Assembly (NCBI GenBank): GCA_044224925.1 | Contig: JBGAJM010000006.1 | Span: 168,171 to 232,170 of the forward strand | DNA from: Kapaibacterium sp044224925 | GTDB lineage: Bacteria; Bacteroidota; Ignavibacteria; Kapaibacteriales; Kapaibacteriaceae | Direction: 5' to 3' | Length of the DNA: 64,000 nt | Translations under genes and position numbers: made by a program | In this document: one piece after another, positions 32,908-42,268 of the stretch | Position numbering within the stretch: the first letter of the stretch is position 1 | Layout of the letters: every line of letters begins with the position of its first letter | The notes under the pieces: generated by a model | What the model was told of the DNA's origin: nothing | The model's input: only the letters and a program-made list of their open reading frames with translations | Database searches by the model: none

Positions 32908-33642
32908 TCAATCGTTGAGTGTCACCACAAAATTCAGTCGGTTCTGATTTGCCGGATCCGGGTAGTAGGTCGTAAAGGTGACGCTGCTGTACGGCGCGTT
33001 GTTCTCGGAGCCGAATCGGAGGTTACGGACGATGTAGCGGCCGGAGTGACCGGACATTCCCATCCACATCGAGTAGATGTTCAGCGTCGCGATGAAGTCC
33101 ATTTTCACATTGTCCGGCGTGCCGCGCCATTTCTCGAACTGATTCACGGTCATGTTCCACATGCAGAATTGTCGCATGTCGCATTCCCATGGCGTGGGCA
33201 TGAACGGATCCGGTGCCTCGAACGGATACAGTGTGAACGTCGTCAGGTACAGTTGATCGCGCATACAGTCCACCATCCTCGAACCTTGCGACCCTGCCTT
33301 GCTCACAAGATTTCCAACGCCGGCATCTGTGAAGTCGGGTGAAACCGAGCCCGCACGTGAAGAATCGTTGACCGCACAGATCTTTGGACCGGGTAGCTTC
33401 GGACCGAGCGGCTCGTGATAGCCCATGATGGCCAGTGCACTGTCGGAACTGATCTCGACCGACTTGATGGTGACGTCCTTCACTTTGGCAAGTTCACCCT
33501 TGAACTTCCCTTTCAATGAATCCGTGTACTTCGCCTTGACGCGGAGATCACATTTCTGTGGCGTATGATCTCCCTTACAGTCGAATCCCATGATCAGCAC
33601 CGTGCCGATCAGGATCGCAACGATCCAACGTGATGTCCTCAT
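32908..33642 (-). CDS. Exported hypothetical protein
   Basis: 244 residues. The N-terminal signal (IVAILIGTVLIMGFDC) ends in a Cys, but FDC is a poor lipobox, so either a lipoprotein or a cleaved protein is possible. Five further cysteines and a Met/Trp-rich centre (DMRQFCMWNMTVNQFEKW) are seen. No family is recognised. It has its own terminator. The upstream acs gene is on the same strand 48 bases away. Confidence 0.6.
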   Translation of the reverse strand: MRTSRWIVAILIGTVLIMGFDCKGDHTPQKCDLRVKAKYTDSLKGKFKGELAKVKDVTIKSVEISSDSALAIMGYHEPLGPKLPGPKICAVNDSSRAGSVSPDFTDAGVGNLVSKAGSQGSRMVDCMRDQLYLTTFTLYPFEAPDPFMPTPWECDMRQFCMWNMTVNQFEKWRGTPDNVKMDFIATLNIYSMWMGMSGHSGRYIVRNLRFGSENNAPYSSVTFTTYYPDPANQNRLNFVVTLND

Positions 33643-33690
33643 GGTACGAACCCCTTCAAACCAAAAGAATGGAACACCGGGAACGATCTT

Positions 33691-35697
33691 CTATTCGTCG
33701 TCACCCGATCTGAGTTTCTCAAGTACGGATAGGTCTTCCAGCGTCGTGGTATCACCACTGATCGCCGCCCCTGCGACCACTTCGCGCAACAGCCTACGCA
33801 TGATCTTGCCGCTGCGCGTCTTTGGCAGCGCTTCCGTGAAGCGAACCTCGTCCGGCTTTGCGATGTGACCGATCTCCTTGGCCACATGGTCGCGCAGCTC
33901 TTCGCGCAAGGCCACAAGATCCGCTCCCCGTGCGGCCTCGGTCTTCAATGTGACAAAGGCCACCAGCACATTCCCCTTGATCTCGTCGGGCCGCGCCACC
34001 ACGGCCGCCTCCGCAACACTGCGGTGCGACACGAGTGCGCTCTCCACTTCGGCTGTGCCAAGCCGGTGTCCGCTCACATTCACCACATCGTCCACGCGAC
34101 CGATGATCCAGATGTAGCCGTCCTCATCCCGTCGAGCCCCGTCACCGGTGAAGTACCACCCGGCACACGTGCGCGACTTCGGGAACTCGCTCCAATAGGC
34201 CTGTCGGTAGCGCTCATCATTTCCATAGATCGTTCGCAACATCGATGGCCACGGATGCTTCACCACAAGCAGTCCGCCTTCGTTCGGTTTGCACGACGTG
34301 CCATCCTTGCGAACAACATCGATATCCATTCCGGGCATGGGGAGCGTTGCCGTTCCGGGCTTCGTTGGTGTTGCCCCTGGCAACGGCGAGATGAGGATGG
34401 CCCCGTTCTCTGTTTGCCACCACGTGTCGACGATCGGACATCGCTTGCCGCCTATCACGGTGTGATACCACATCCACGCCTCGGGATTGATCGGTTCTCC
34501 CACGGTGCCAAGGAGGCGAAGGGAGGAAAGGTCATGCTTGCGTGGCCACGACTCGCCCCACTTCATGAAGGATCGAATGGCCGTTGGTGCGGTGTAGAAG
34601 ATCGTCACGCCATGTCGCTCCACGATGCTCCACATACGATCGGGCTCGGGATGATTGGGCGCGCCTTCATACATCACGACGGTGGCGCCGTTGGCGAGCG
34701 GACCGTAGACGATGTAGCTATGTCCGGTGATCCACCCGATGTCGGCCGTACAGAAATACACATCATCGTCCTTGAGATCGAAGATCATCTTCGTCGTCGA
34801 CGCGACCTGCGTGATGTATCCACCCGTTGTGTGCAGGATGCCCTTGGGTTTTCCTGTCGACCCGCTAGTGTAGAGAATGAACATGGGATGCTCACTCGAG
34901 AGCTTTGCGGGCGCATGGACGGCCGATGCGGCATCCATGAGCTCGTGCCACCAATGGTCCCTGCCGCCCTTCATCGCCGTGCGCTCATCGGTGCGTTGCA
35001 CCACCACCACATGCTCGATGGTCGGACATTCCGTGATCGCCGCATCGCTTGCCTTCTTCAGATGCACTTTATCGCCACGTCGATGCGCAGCGTCCTGCGT
35101 GATCAGGAGCACGGCCTTCGAATCGTTGATGCGTTCGCGCAATGCTTCCGACGAGAAGCCTCCGAACACCACGTTGTGCGTTGCGCCGATCCGTGCGCAG
35201 GCAAGCATGGCGATGACCGCTTCGGGGATCATGCCCATGTAGATGGCCACGACGTCTCCCTGCTTCACGTCGAGCGAGCGGAGCACGTTCGCGAACTTGC
35301 AGACCTCGCGATGCAGCTGTGCATAGGTGAGCGTGCGCGTGTCGCCCGGCTCCCCTTCCCAAATGAGTGCGGCCTTGTTCTTGCGCCATGTTGCGCAGTG
35401 GCGGTCAAGACAGTTCACCGTGACGTTGATCTTCCCGCCGACGAACCATTGTGCATGCGGATGCTTCCACTGGAGTGTGCGCTTCCACGGGGCGAACCAT
35501 TCGAGCTCTCGTGCTTGTGAATCCCAGTACGCCTCTGGATCGCGCAGCGCTTTGGCGCGAAGCTTCTTGAGGGCGGCGAAGGATGCGATGTGTGCCGTTG
35601 CCGCGAAGGACGCGGGTGGAGGGAAGAGCCGGGTCTCCTTCATCACGCTGGAGATACTGTCGGACGGATCAGAGGGAATGGAGCGTTTCGCGGCCAT
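33691..35697 (-). CDS. acs: Acetyl-CoA synthetase (AMP-forming)
   Basis: 668 residues; converts acetate, ATP and CoA to acetyl-CoA. Adenylation motifs: LYTSGSTGKPKG near 277, TWWQTENG near 424, and FTGDGARRDEDGYIWIIGR near 530. The C-terminal catalytic Lys lies in PKTRSGKIMRR, the site usually controlled by acetylation. Somewhat longer at the N-terminus than usual. Probably the last gene of the run starting at 39682. Confidence 0.93.
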   Translation of the reverse strand: MAAKRSIPSDPSDSISSVMKETRLFPPPASFAATAHIASFAALKKLRAKALRDPEAYWDSQARELEWFAPWKRTLQWKHPHAQWFVGGKINVTVNCLDRHCATWRKNKAALIWEGEPGDTRTLTYAQLHREVCKFANVLRSLDVKQGDVVAIYMGMIPEAVIAMLACARIGATHNVVFGGFSSEALRERINDSKAVLLITQDAAHRRGDKVHLKKASDAAITECPTIEHVVVVQRTDERTAMKGGRDHWWHELMDAASAVHAPAKLSSEHPMFILYTSGSTGKPKGILHTTGGYITQVASTTKMIFDLKDDDVYFCTADIGWITGHSYIVYGPLANGATVVMYEGAPNHPEPDRMWSIVERHGVTIFYTAPTAIRSFMKWGESWPRKHDLSSLRLLGTVGEPINPEAWMWYHTVIGGKRCPIVDTWWQTENGAILISPLPGATPTKPGTATLPMPGMDIDVVRKDGTSCKPNEGGLLVVKHPWPSMLRTIYGNDERYRQAYWSEFPKSRTCAGWYFTGDGARRDEDGYIWIIGRVDDVVNVSGHRLGTAEVESALVSHRSVAEAAVVARPDEIKGNVLVAFVTLKTEAARGADLVALREELRDHVAKEIGHIAKPDEVRFTEALPKTRSGKIMRRLLREVVAGAAISGDTTTLEDLSVLEKLRSGDDE

Positions 35698-35709
35698 GGA
35701 GCAATGCCT

Positions 35710-36153
35710 TTAGAGCAATCGGCGCAAGTAGTTCACTTGACCGAGGTGATATCGGAAATGGCCAACGAGTCGCACGAGCACGTCACCCGTGGTGCGGCCT
35801 TCGCCGAACGTTGCAAGCGGGAACGGACGAGCCATCGACTCGGCGGTACAGGATCGAAAGGTCGTGCGGATCATCTCTGCCGTTTCCTCGCACTGCCGAA
35901 GAAGTTCGGACCGTGAAAGATCGCGCGTGGCGAACTCTGCCTCGCGATCGCGCACATAGCCGGTGTTGCCGATCTGTGCACCAACGAAGTGGTGCAGGTT
36001 GCCGATCAGATGCAGAGCGAGTGTTCCCGCAGAGTTCGTCACACCGGGTCGTGTGATCCAGAGCGACGCATCGTCCGGGAACAACCTGATCTCATCCGAG
36101 AGTGCAGACAATCCTTCGAGGAAGGATGCCTGTAATGCAGCGATCATGTGCAT
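35710..36153 (-). CDS. DinB-superfamily protein
   Basis: 147 residues, four-helix bundle type. The metal-ligand pattern of DinB proteins is visible as LHLIGNLHHFVG (about 47-58) and GHFRYHLGQVNYL (about 131-143). DinB-like proteins include thiol-dependent transferases and stress-induced proteins; which applies is unknown. It lies between the isochorismatase-like and acs genes with gaps of 12-16 bases. Confidence 0.82.
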   Translation of the reverse strand: MHMIAALQASFLEGLSALSDEIRLFPDDASLWITRPGVTNSAGTLALHLIGNLHHFVGAQIGNTGYVRDREAEFATRDLSRSELLRQCEETAEMIRTTFRSCTAESMARPFPLATFGEGRTTGDVLVRLVGHFRYHLGQVNYLRRLL

Positions 36154-36169
36154 GGTGTCGACTCCGAGT

Positions 36170-36712
36170 TCATTTCACAAGTCGAGAGATGGTCTTGAAC
36201 GTTTCCGTTCCCGATACGCGACAGAGTTCGAACAGGATCGACTCGTAGGTGCTGATCACCGCACCCGCATCGCGCATGCGTTCGACGGCCACCTTCTTGT
36301 CGTTGGCCTTGCGCGACGAGATACAGTCTTCGACCACGATCACGGTGTTGCCTTGCGAGAGCAGGTCGATCACACTTTGCAACACACATACATGCGCTTC
36401 GATCCCGCATACGATGATGGTGTGTCGACCGCTTCCCATCACAAGTCCTTCGATGGTGCTGTCGCCACAACAGGAGAACGTCATCTTCTCGTACGCAGAG
36501 AACTCGCCCAGTGCTTCGGCGATCTGAGGGATCGTGGAACCGAGCCCCTTCACATACTGCTCGGTCACGACGAGCGGGACGGAAAGTGCGCGAAGGCCTT
36601 GAATGAGAATGGACGTGCGTTGTGCAAGTCCGTCGTGATCGTAGATATGCGGAAAGAGGCGATCCTGAAGATCGATCACCAGTCCGAGCGAGTGTTGGGG
36701 TGTGATACGCAT
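36170..36712 (-). CDS. Isochorismatase-family cysteine hydrolase
   Basis: 180 residues. The catalytic triad is visible as Asp 14 (LVIDLQDRL), Lys 76 (YEKMTFSCC) and Cys 109 (GIEAHVCVLQS). The family includes nicotinamidases and ureidoacrylate hydrolases; the substrate cannot be told. The short form resembles YcaC-like hydrolases. Confidence 0.88.
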   Translation of the reverse strand: MRITPQHSLGLVIDLQDRLFPHIYDHDGLAQRTSILIQGLRALSVPLVVTEQYVKGLGSTIPQIAEALGEFSAYEKMTFSCCGDSTIEGLVMGSGRHTIIVCGIEAHVCVLQSVIDLLSQGNTVIVVEDCISSRKANDKKVAVERMRDAGAVISTYESILFELCRVSGTETFKTISRLVK

Positions 36713-36744
36713 GGGTCGAAACTACACATCCCACGCATATCGTA

Positions 36745-37614
36745 CTAGCCGCGTTGCGTCACGATCACACCCGTGAGGGCAATGGCCCCACCCACCACGA
36801 ACAGCGGCGTGGGCACCTGCGAGAACAGGAAGAAGGCCAGGATGGTGGTGAGGATGGGCTGGAGGTTGTTGAACACCGATACCTTGGCAGGGTCCCAATG
36901 CGTGAGGGCATAGTACCAAAGGCCGAAGCCAAGACCTGAGGTGATCACACCAAGGTAGACGAGCTGGAACCATGTCATCGCCGGGTCCACACCATTCACC
37001 ACCGAGGTCAGCGCTGTCGTATCGAACGGCAACGGCATGAGCAGGTAGATCGGAATGTAGAGGATCGTGCCGACGAACATCGTGCAGGCCGTCAAGTAGA
37101 AGGCGCCGTACTTGATGGCCAGGCGACGACCGAAGACCGTGTAGAACGACCAGGCCAGCGAGGCGGCCAAGACGATGATGTTTCCCAAGAAGAGGTCCGA
37201 CGAGAGGCGTGCTCCTTTGTCGATCAGGACGAGTGCCGTACCGGCAAAGGCGATCGCAACGCCGATCCGCTTCTTCCACGACGGACGTTCGCGCATGAAG
37301 ACGGACATGATGACGAGGACGAAGGCCGGCGACAAGGCATAGGCCAACGCCGCATTCGGTGCCGATCCGAGCTGCACACCCCAGACGAAGAGCAACTGAT
37401 TCAACGGAATGTTCAACAGACCGAGAAGGATGATGGGCAGGCGATCTTCGGCATCAATGCGCTTCACCTGACTCCGCCGAATGATCATCCACGAGCCATA
37501 GAAGATGCAGGAGAAGAAGGCGCGAAAGAGCACGACCATCGTGGGGTGCAGGGAATGCGTCACACTCTTCGCAACGATATGGGTACTTGCAGCGATGAGC
37601 TGCTGCACGAGCAT
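36745..37614 (-). CDS. EamA/DMT-family transporter
   Basis: 289 residues from ATG 37614, which overlaps the glycosyltransferase stop (TGATG); GTG 37626 is also possible. About ten membrane helices in two EamA halves (QLIAASTHIVAKSV early; GVITSGLGFGLWYYALTHWDPAKV in the second half). A metabolite exporter or importer of unknown substrate. Confidence 0.88.
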   Translation of the reverse strand: MLVQQLIAASTHIVAKSVTHSLHPTMVVLFRAFFSCIFYGSWMIIRRSQVKRIDAEDRLPIILLGLLNIPLNQLLFVWGVQLGSAPNAALAYALSPAFVLVIMSVFMRERPSWKKRIGVAIAFAGTALVLIDKGARLSSDLFLGNIIVLAASLAWSFYTVFGRRLAIKYGAFYLTACTMFVGTILYIPIYLLMPLPFDTTALTSVVNGVDPAMTWFQLVYLGVITSGLGFGLWYYALTHWDPAKVSVFNNLQPILTTILAFFLFSQVPTPLFVVGGAIALTGVIVTQRG

Positions 37615-38717
37615 CAATAGGTACACAGTACGGTCTCTTCCTGTCGCTCGTACGAGAACAGTTTTGCCGCCGCTCGCAGCGACGGAAGGAAATAGTCGCG
37701 ATCAAGAGCTCGTTCGATGGCGCGGGCGATCGCTTCCGGATCAGGCGGTGCTGCAATGGCCTCGCCCAACCGATAACGTTGGACGAATCGTCGCATCGCC
37801 GGCAGATCGGTGATCACCACAGGGATCTGTGCCATGATGTACTCGAAGAGCTTGTTGGGTAAGGCATACTCATAGCTCTTCGAAATGGGCTCGATGATGC
37901 ACAGTCCTACGTCGGCACTGCACGTCCACGCATGCAGATCATCATACGAGATCGCCCCCAACCAGTGCACACGATCGGCCACTCCCGCCGCCTGTGCTGC
38001 GGTTGCGAGCTCGGTACGTGCCGGGCCGTCCCCGATCACGCACAGGTGCATGCGCGGAAGCAGCGGCAACGTGGCGATCATCGGACCGATCCCCCGTCCG
38101 TGATGCACCACTCCCTGATACAACAACACCTTCGCATCGATGGGGATGTTGCATGCCTCGCGAAGCTTGCGCGATGGCACCGGCTCTCGGTAGGTTGGCA
38201 CGTTCAGAATGACGGTCGGAAGGGTGGCAAGGCGATAGCGATCACGAATGATCTCTGCGTCCAGCTCACCGCTCACCGTTACCGTATCGGCACTTCGAAT
38301 GAGGAGTCGTTCCATGCCGGAGATCAGGCGTTGTTTGAGGCCACGACCTTGTAACGGACCGAGGGCAAAGTAGAACTCGCGTGCATCGTAGATGAGCTTG
38401 GCTCGACACCGTTGCTTCCACTGTCGTGCAGCGTACAATGCAAAGAGGTCCATGGCACCGATGGTCGTTGCCTGGATCGGATGTCGACGGAGGGCAAATG
38501 CCGTAAAGGATCGCCATCGTGCAAATGCCGAACCACCGGGGTCCGGCCATGAATGCAAGGTGATCGTCCCTCCGGCTGCCGTTGGTGCCGCATCCTCATC
38601 ACGCAGTGTTCCCGCGGCGATCACATGCACCTGCCGTCCCGCACGTGCCAACGCACGAGCGACGTTCAGTGTTCGCGCGTCGCGATCCACATCTGCCAAT
38701 GCGAGAAGAAGGGTCAA
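37614..38717 (-). CDS. GT4-type glycosyltransferase
   Basis: About 367 residues. There is no ATG; TTG 38717, overlapping the FemAB-like stop as TTGA, is the best start, since family homology begins at once (DRDARTLNVARALARAGRQVHV). A Rossmann N-terminal half is followed by the GT-B donor domain: LLYQGVVHHGRGIGPMI, then SYEYALPNKLFEYIMAQIPVV with the E-x7-E-type motif region. It probably adds sugar to an envelope glycan. Confidence 0.85.
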   Translation of the reverse strand: MTLLLALADVDRDARTLNVARALARAGRQVHVIAAGTLRDEDAAPTAAGGTITLHSWPDPGGSAFARWRSFTAFALRRHPIQATTIGAMDLFALYAARQWKQRCRAKLIYDAREFYFALGPLQGRGLKQRLISGMERLLIRSADTVTVSGELDAEIIRDRYRLATLPTVILNVPTYREPVPSRKLREACNIPIDAKVLLYQGVVHHGRGIGPMIATLPLLPRMHLCVIGDGPARTELATAAQAAGVADRVHWLGAISYDDLHAWTCSADVGLCIIEPISKSYEYALPNKLFEYIMAQIPVVITDLPAMRRFVQRYRLGEAIAAPPDPEAIARAIERALDRDYFLPSLRAAAKLFSYERQEETVLCTY

Positions 38718-39682
38718 AGCGTAAGGTGGAATGTCGACCGCAGAATGCCACGCGCGTCGAACCGTTCTTTGAACGTGATCAGGTTGTACGAGGGCGTCAT
38801 CGGATCGTCGGCCTTTGTGTCTTGACTTACGCCGATGTCCACCCACTCATATCCATTCTCTACGGCCCACCTGCAGGTCTCGTACATCACAAGATAGATG
38901 GGTCGCAGGTGCTCGAATTCGTAGCGGAGCATGTTATAGAAACACAACACCACTTTGCGATTGGTCAGGAAGAGCAACGATCCCGCGATCGCCTCTCCAT
39001 CGCAATAGACGAGATACAACCGAAGCTTGTCGGGCATCAGACGGTGCAACGTGAGCAGATCCTCGAGCGTGTGCGTTGGCGAAACGCCATGTCGCGCCTT
39101 GTTCTCGACGAGGATCCGGTGGAACGTTGCATAGTCGTCGCTCTCGGCAATGGTGATCTTCCCTTCGCGCAAGATCTTGCGGATGCTCTTGCGAGCCGTG
39201 GGATCGAACGACTGCAGAAAGTCGCGACCATGCTTCAGATCGATGGCATGCGAGATGTAGTGCAACTCGAAATCGGCCTTGCGATAGAGCATGGCGTACT
39301 CGAGGTGCTGACTGTAGTTCAGGGTGTAGATGAGTGGCGGCGGGATCAGATAGGCATGCTTGAATCCGGCCTCGCGAGCATAGTCGATGAAGGCATCGAC
39401 GATGTGCTCGGATCGCTCGTACGACGTGTCCTCGGTGGCAATGGAACCGTACGATGCACCAACCGGTGACCAAAGATCTCCCTGCGCATTCACACCCGCC
39501 GGGAGCACACCCACCAACTTCCCCTGTTCTCGGAACATGAGATGGTGGAAGTTCCACTTCCCATTGGGATGGTAGTCAAGGAATCGCTGCAAATGGAACA
39601 TCGTCCCGTTATTGGAACGCTCCACAAAGGAGTCCCATTCGTCTCGGTCCTGAGGAGTATAGCGGTGGATCGTGATCGACAT
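38714..39682 (-). CDS. FemAB-like acyltransferase (GNAT_6)
   Basis: 322 residues from ATG 39682, where the fold begins (ITIHRYTPQDRDEWDSFV). The N-terminal strand pattern, GTMFHLQRFLDYH, RKSIRKILREG and a C-terminal GNAT half with GSLLFLTNRKVVLCFYNML and WVDIGVSQD match FemAB/peptidoglycan-bridge or XrtA-associated type acyltransferases. It probably modifies a cell-surface polymer. First gene of a minus-strand run ending with acs. Confidence 0.82.
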   Translation of the reverse strand: MSITIHRYTPQDRDEWDSFVERSNNGTMFHLQRFLDYHPNGKWNFHHLMFREQGKLVGVLPAGVNAQGDLWSPVGASYGSIATEDTSYERSEHIVDAFIDYAREAGFKHAYLIPPPLIYTLNYSQHLEYAMLYRKADFELHYISHAIDLKHGRDFLQSFDPTARKSIRKILREGKITIAESDDYATFHRILVENKARHGVSPTHTLEDLLTLHRLMPDKLRLYLVYCDGEAIAGSLLFLTNRKVVLCFYNMLRYEFEHLRPIYLVMYETCRWAVENGYEWVDIGVSQDTKADDPMTPSYNLITFKERFDARGILRSTFHLTL

Positions 39683-39810
39683 GCTGTGTCTTGGAAGGAA
39701 CGGCAAAACTACACACAAAGCTCTTGGCAACGAATGTTCGACATCATTCGTGCACACACTATCTTTGCGCCGTTCACCAATTCGTTTCATTTCACAGCGT
39801 GGGGTCTAGT

Positions 39811-40296
39811 ATGAAGAGAAGTATTCTCGTGATCGCAATGGTATTGCTCGGCGTTGGCATGTCGAGTGCCCAGAGCCCTGACAGGGTATTTGGCTTTGGT
39901 GTAACGGCAGGTCAATCGCTGGGTGGACACGTCCTGTACGCCATCTCTCCGGCGATCCATGTTGGAACAGGCTTCGGCCTTGCTCTCCAGTCTTCGAATG
40001 GCAACAGTTCAAACATGGTGTATCTCGCACCGTATGGTAAATTCCTGCTCTCTGGCACGAAGGAATTCAAGCCATTCATTCTTGGCCAGTTCATCCTCTC
40101 ATCTGGCCCTTCTGCGACCTCCAGTTCGAACACAACGACAACATCACTGAACTTCGGCGTTGGCGGCGAGTACTTCATAACGCCGCGATTCGGTATCCAG
40201 GGCATGTTCCATGTGATCCAAATCGGCTTTGATCCAAGTTCAACAGCATTCGGTCTGCTCACACCGGCCGTTGGTGTTGAATGGTTCCTGGACTAA
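39811..40296 (+). CDS. Outer-membrane beta-barrel protein
   Basis: 161 residues from ATG 39811 with GGGG upstream. A signal peptide (SILVIAMVLLGVGMSSAQ) is followed by eight or so amphipathic strands. The last ones read LNFGVGGEYFI and LLTPAVGVEWFLD. OmpW/OmpX-like size and pattern. Role unknown. It has its own terminator at 40314. Confidence 0.75.
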   Translation: MKRSILVIAMVLLGVGMSSAQSPDRVFGFGVTAGQSLGGHVLYAISPAIHVGTGFGLALQSSNGNSSNMVYLAPYGKFLLSGTKEFKPFILGQFILSSGPSATSSSNTTTTSLNFGVGGEYFITPRFGIQGMFHVIQIGFDPSSTAFGLLTPAVGVEWFLD

Positions 40297-40313
40297 TGTT
40301 TCACGACAGTTCT

Positions 40314-40351
40314 ACGGCGCTTCACCACTCGGTGGAGCGCCGTTGTTGTTT
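40314..40351 (+). terminator. Terminator after the barrel gene, touching the GT9 start
   Basis: A 13-bp stem, ACGGCGCTTCACC / GGTGGAGCGCCGT (one G-T pair), with a 4-base loop, is followed by TGTTGTTT. The next base is the A of the ATG of the GT9 gene. Confidence 0.85.
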
Positions 40352-41329
40352 ATGACCATTGCCATCGTTCGTACAGACAGACTCGGTGACATGATCCTGA
40401 CGCTTCCGATGATCGGAGCGATCCGGTCTGTGATGCCCGACGCTCGGATCCTCCTCTACACCCGGCGGTATGTGGAACCGATCGTGCGGAGCGTTGCCGG
40501 GATCGACAAGATCATCTATTGCGACGATGCCGATGTCGACCTTCGACGATCGTTCCGCGAGCAACGCATCGATGCGATCTTCTTCCCACGTCCACGTCGC
40601 TCGGAAGCATGGGCCGCCGTCATGGCGCGCATCCCCCAACGCGTCGGCTCTGCCTACCGATGGTATTCCTTCCTGTTCACCACACGCATCCGCGATCATC
40701 GCAGCACGGCAGAACATCACGAAGCAGAATACAATGTGCGCATGATCGAGGCCGCCTTGCACCATGCCACCCTTCCTGTGGCCTTGCCGACCATACGACC
40801 ATCAACCTCAACACAGGTGCCGGAGCGCCCATACTTCGTCGTCCATCCGGGATCGGGTGGCAGTGCGCGCGATTGGGCACCGGAACGGTTTGGGGAAGCG
40901 GCATGCGAGCTCGCTGCGCAGACGGGATGGACACCGGTGATCACGGGTATTGCCTCGGAGCATGGCGTGTGCGACATCGTGCAACGCACGTGTCCGTCTA
41001 CCATCAACCTGTGTGGTGCGCGATCGTTAGAAGAGATGATGTCGGTGCTTGCATCGGCCGAAGTGCTCATTGCGAATTCGACCGGCGTGTTGCACGTCGC
41101 GGCGGCACTTGGAACGGCTGTGGTCGGACTCTATCCGCGAACACCGGCGATGTCGCAGTATCGTTGGGGACCGTATACGGGACGAGCCGTGGTGCTCGAA
41201 AGCGATGCTGCCGACGATATGTCGACGATCGACGTTAGTGACGTTGTGAGCGCAGCACGTCGCGCACACGCTCTGCATCCTGCTCCGTATCAACGGCCAG
41301 GAACAACTGCTCCGTCTCCACGCACGTAA
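40352..41329 (+). CDS. GT9-family heptosyltransferase
   Basis: 325 residues from ATG 40352, where homology starts (AIVRTDRLGDMILTLPMI). The C-terminal donor site is VVHPGSGGSARDWAPERFGE, then STGVLHVAAALGTAVVGLYPR. It transfers heptose or a similar sugar to LPS core. There is no ribosome-binding site, since the start directly follows the terminator hairpin. Its last 95 bases overlap the convergent kdsB gene. Confidence 0.92.
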   Translation: MTIAIVRTDRLGDMILTLPMIGAIRSVMPDARILLYTRRYVEPIVRSVAGIDKIIYCDDADVDLRRSFREQRIDAIFFPRPRRSEAWAAVMARIPQRVGSAYRWYSFLFTTRIRDHRSTAEHHEAEYNVRMIEAALHHATLPVALPTIRPSTSTQVPERPYFVVHPGSGGSARDWAPERFGEAACELAAQTGWTPVITGIASEHGVCDIVQRTCPSTINLCGARSLEEMMSVLASAEVLIANSTGVLHVAAALGTAVVGLYPRTPAMSQYRWGPYTGRAVVLESDAADDMSTIDVSDVVSAARRAHALHPAPYQRPGTTAPSPRT

Positions 41330-41987
41330 AGCGCGCGCCCGCCTCCATCAATCGCAATTGCTCCAGCATCTCTGCACGCTCAAGTGGTGAGGGTGGCAAG
41401 GAGACATGTCGCTGTAAGGCTGCCAGGGTGTAGGCATAGATGCCGATATGTTTCCAGAACGTGTGTGCCGAATGCCACGTGGCAACATCGGCCTCGTTGC
41501 GCAGATACGGGATCGGTGACCGGGAGAAGTAGAGTGCGTTGTTCGAAGCGTCGACGACGACCTTCACCACCGATGCATTTGCCAGCTCGTCGGCGAAGAG
41601 GATACGACTCATGGCCGTGGCAACATCGGCACCACTGGTGCGAAGTGCCTGCACAAGATGCGTGATCACATTGGGTGCAAGCAGTGGCTCATCGCCTTGA
41701 ATGTTCACCACAACGTCGGGACGGAGATGCAACTGTCGGATGAGTGCATCGCACCGGTCGGTGCCACTGGGTAGATCGGCCGATGTGAGATAGGCCTCGG
41801 CGCCAAATCGTTGCGCCTCGGCGACGATGCGTTCATCGTCGGTGGCGATCAACACGCGATCCAGGACCGTGCAGGCCGTGGCGGCACGCCATACGCGCTC
41901 GATCATGCTTTGACCGCAGAGGTCGATGAGCGGCTTCCCCGGTAGCCTCGTCGAGGCATACCGCGCCGGGATCACACCAACGATCAT
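41235..41987 (-). CDS. kdsB: CMP-KDO synthetase
   Basis: 250 residues from ATG 41987. It activates KDO as CMP-KDO for LPS inner core synthesis. Motifs: VIPARYASTRLPGKPL at the start, VVNIQGDEPLL near 93, and KHIGIYAYTLAALQRH near 187. The start overlaps the gatC stop (ATGA). The 3' end overlaps the GT9 gene by 95 bases. Confidence 0.96.
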   Translation of the reverse strand: MIVGVIPARYASTRLPGKPLIDLCGQSMIERVWRAATACTVLDRVLIATDDERIVAEAQRFGAEAYLTSADLPSGTDRCDALIRQLHLRPDVVVNIQGDEPLLAPNVITHLVQALRTSGADVATAMSRILFADELANASVVKVVVDASNNALYFSRSPIPYLRNEADVATWHSAHTFWKHIGIYAYTLAALQRHVSLPPSPLERAEMLEQLRLMEAGARFTCVETEQLFLAVDTEQDAERVRDVLRSQRH

Positions 41988-42268
41988 GAACCAAGCACCT
42001 TCGGCACTTTGAAGAACGCCTCGTTCTTCTTTGGTGCATTGGAGAGCGCTTCTTCTGTGGTCAGGCACTCGCCTACCACGTCGGCGCGCATCACGTTGGT
42101 CGCATCGTTCACATGGGACATAGGTTCAACGCCGGTCATGTCGACGGCATTGATAGCACCCACATAGGTAACGATGTTCTCGAACTGTTCGCCAAAGGCG
42201 ACGAGTTCTTCGTCAGAGAATCGCAGGCGTGCAAGCTCTGCGATGCGAGAAAGTTCAGCGGTTGTCAT
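41984..42268 (-). CDS. gatC: Asp-tRNA(Asn)/Glu-tRNA(Gln) amidotransferase subunit C
   Basis: 94 residues from ATG 42268. Small subunit of GatCAB, which converts mischarged Glu-tRNA(Gln) or Asp-tRNA(Asn). Family blocks: ELSRIAELARLRFSDEEL, then GVEPMSHVNDATNVMRADVV and FFKVPKVLG at the end. gatA and gatB are elsewhere. It starts within the last bases of plsC. Confidence 0.95.
   Translation of the reverse strand: MTTAELSRIAELARLRFSDEELVAFGEQFENIVTYVGAINAVDMTGVEPMSHVNDATNVMRADVVGECLTTEEALSNAPKKNEAFFKVPKVLGS

Noticed and set aside
33865..35520. 551-aa ORF antisense to acs
   Set aside because: The same kind of composition shadow; acs on the other strand has all family motifs.
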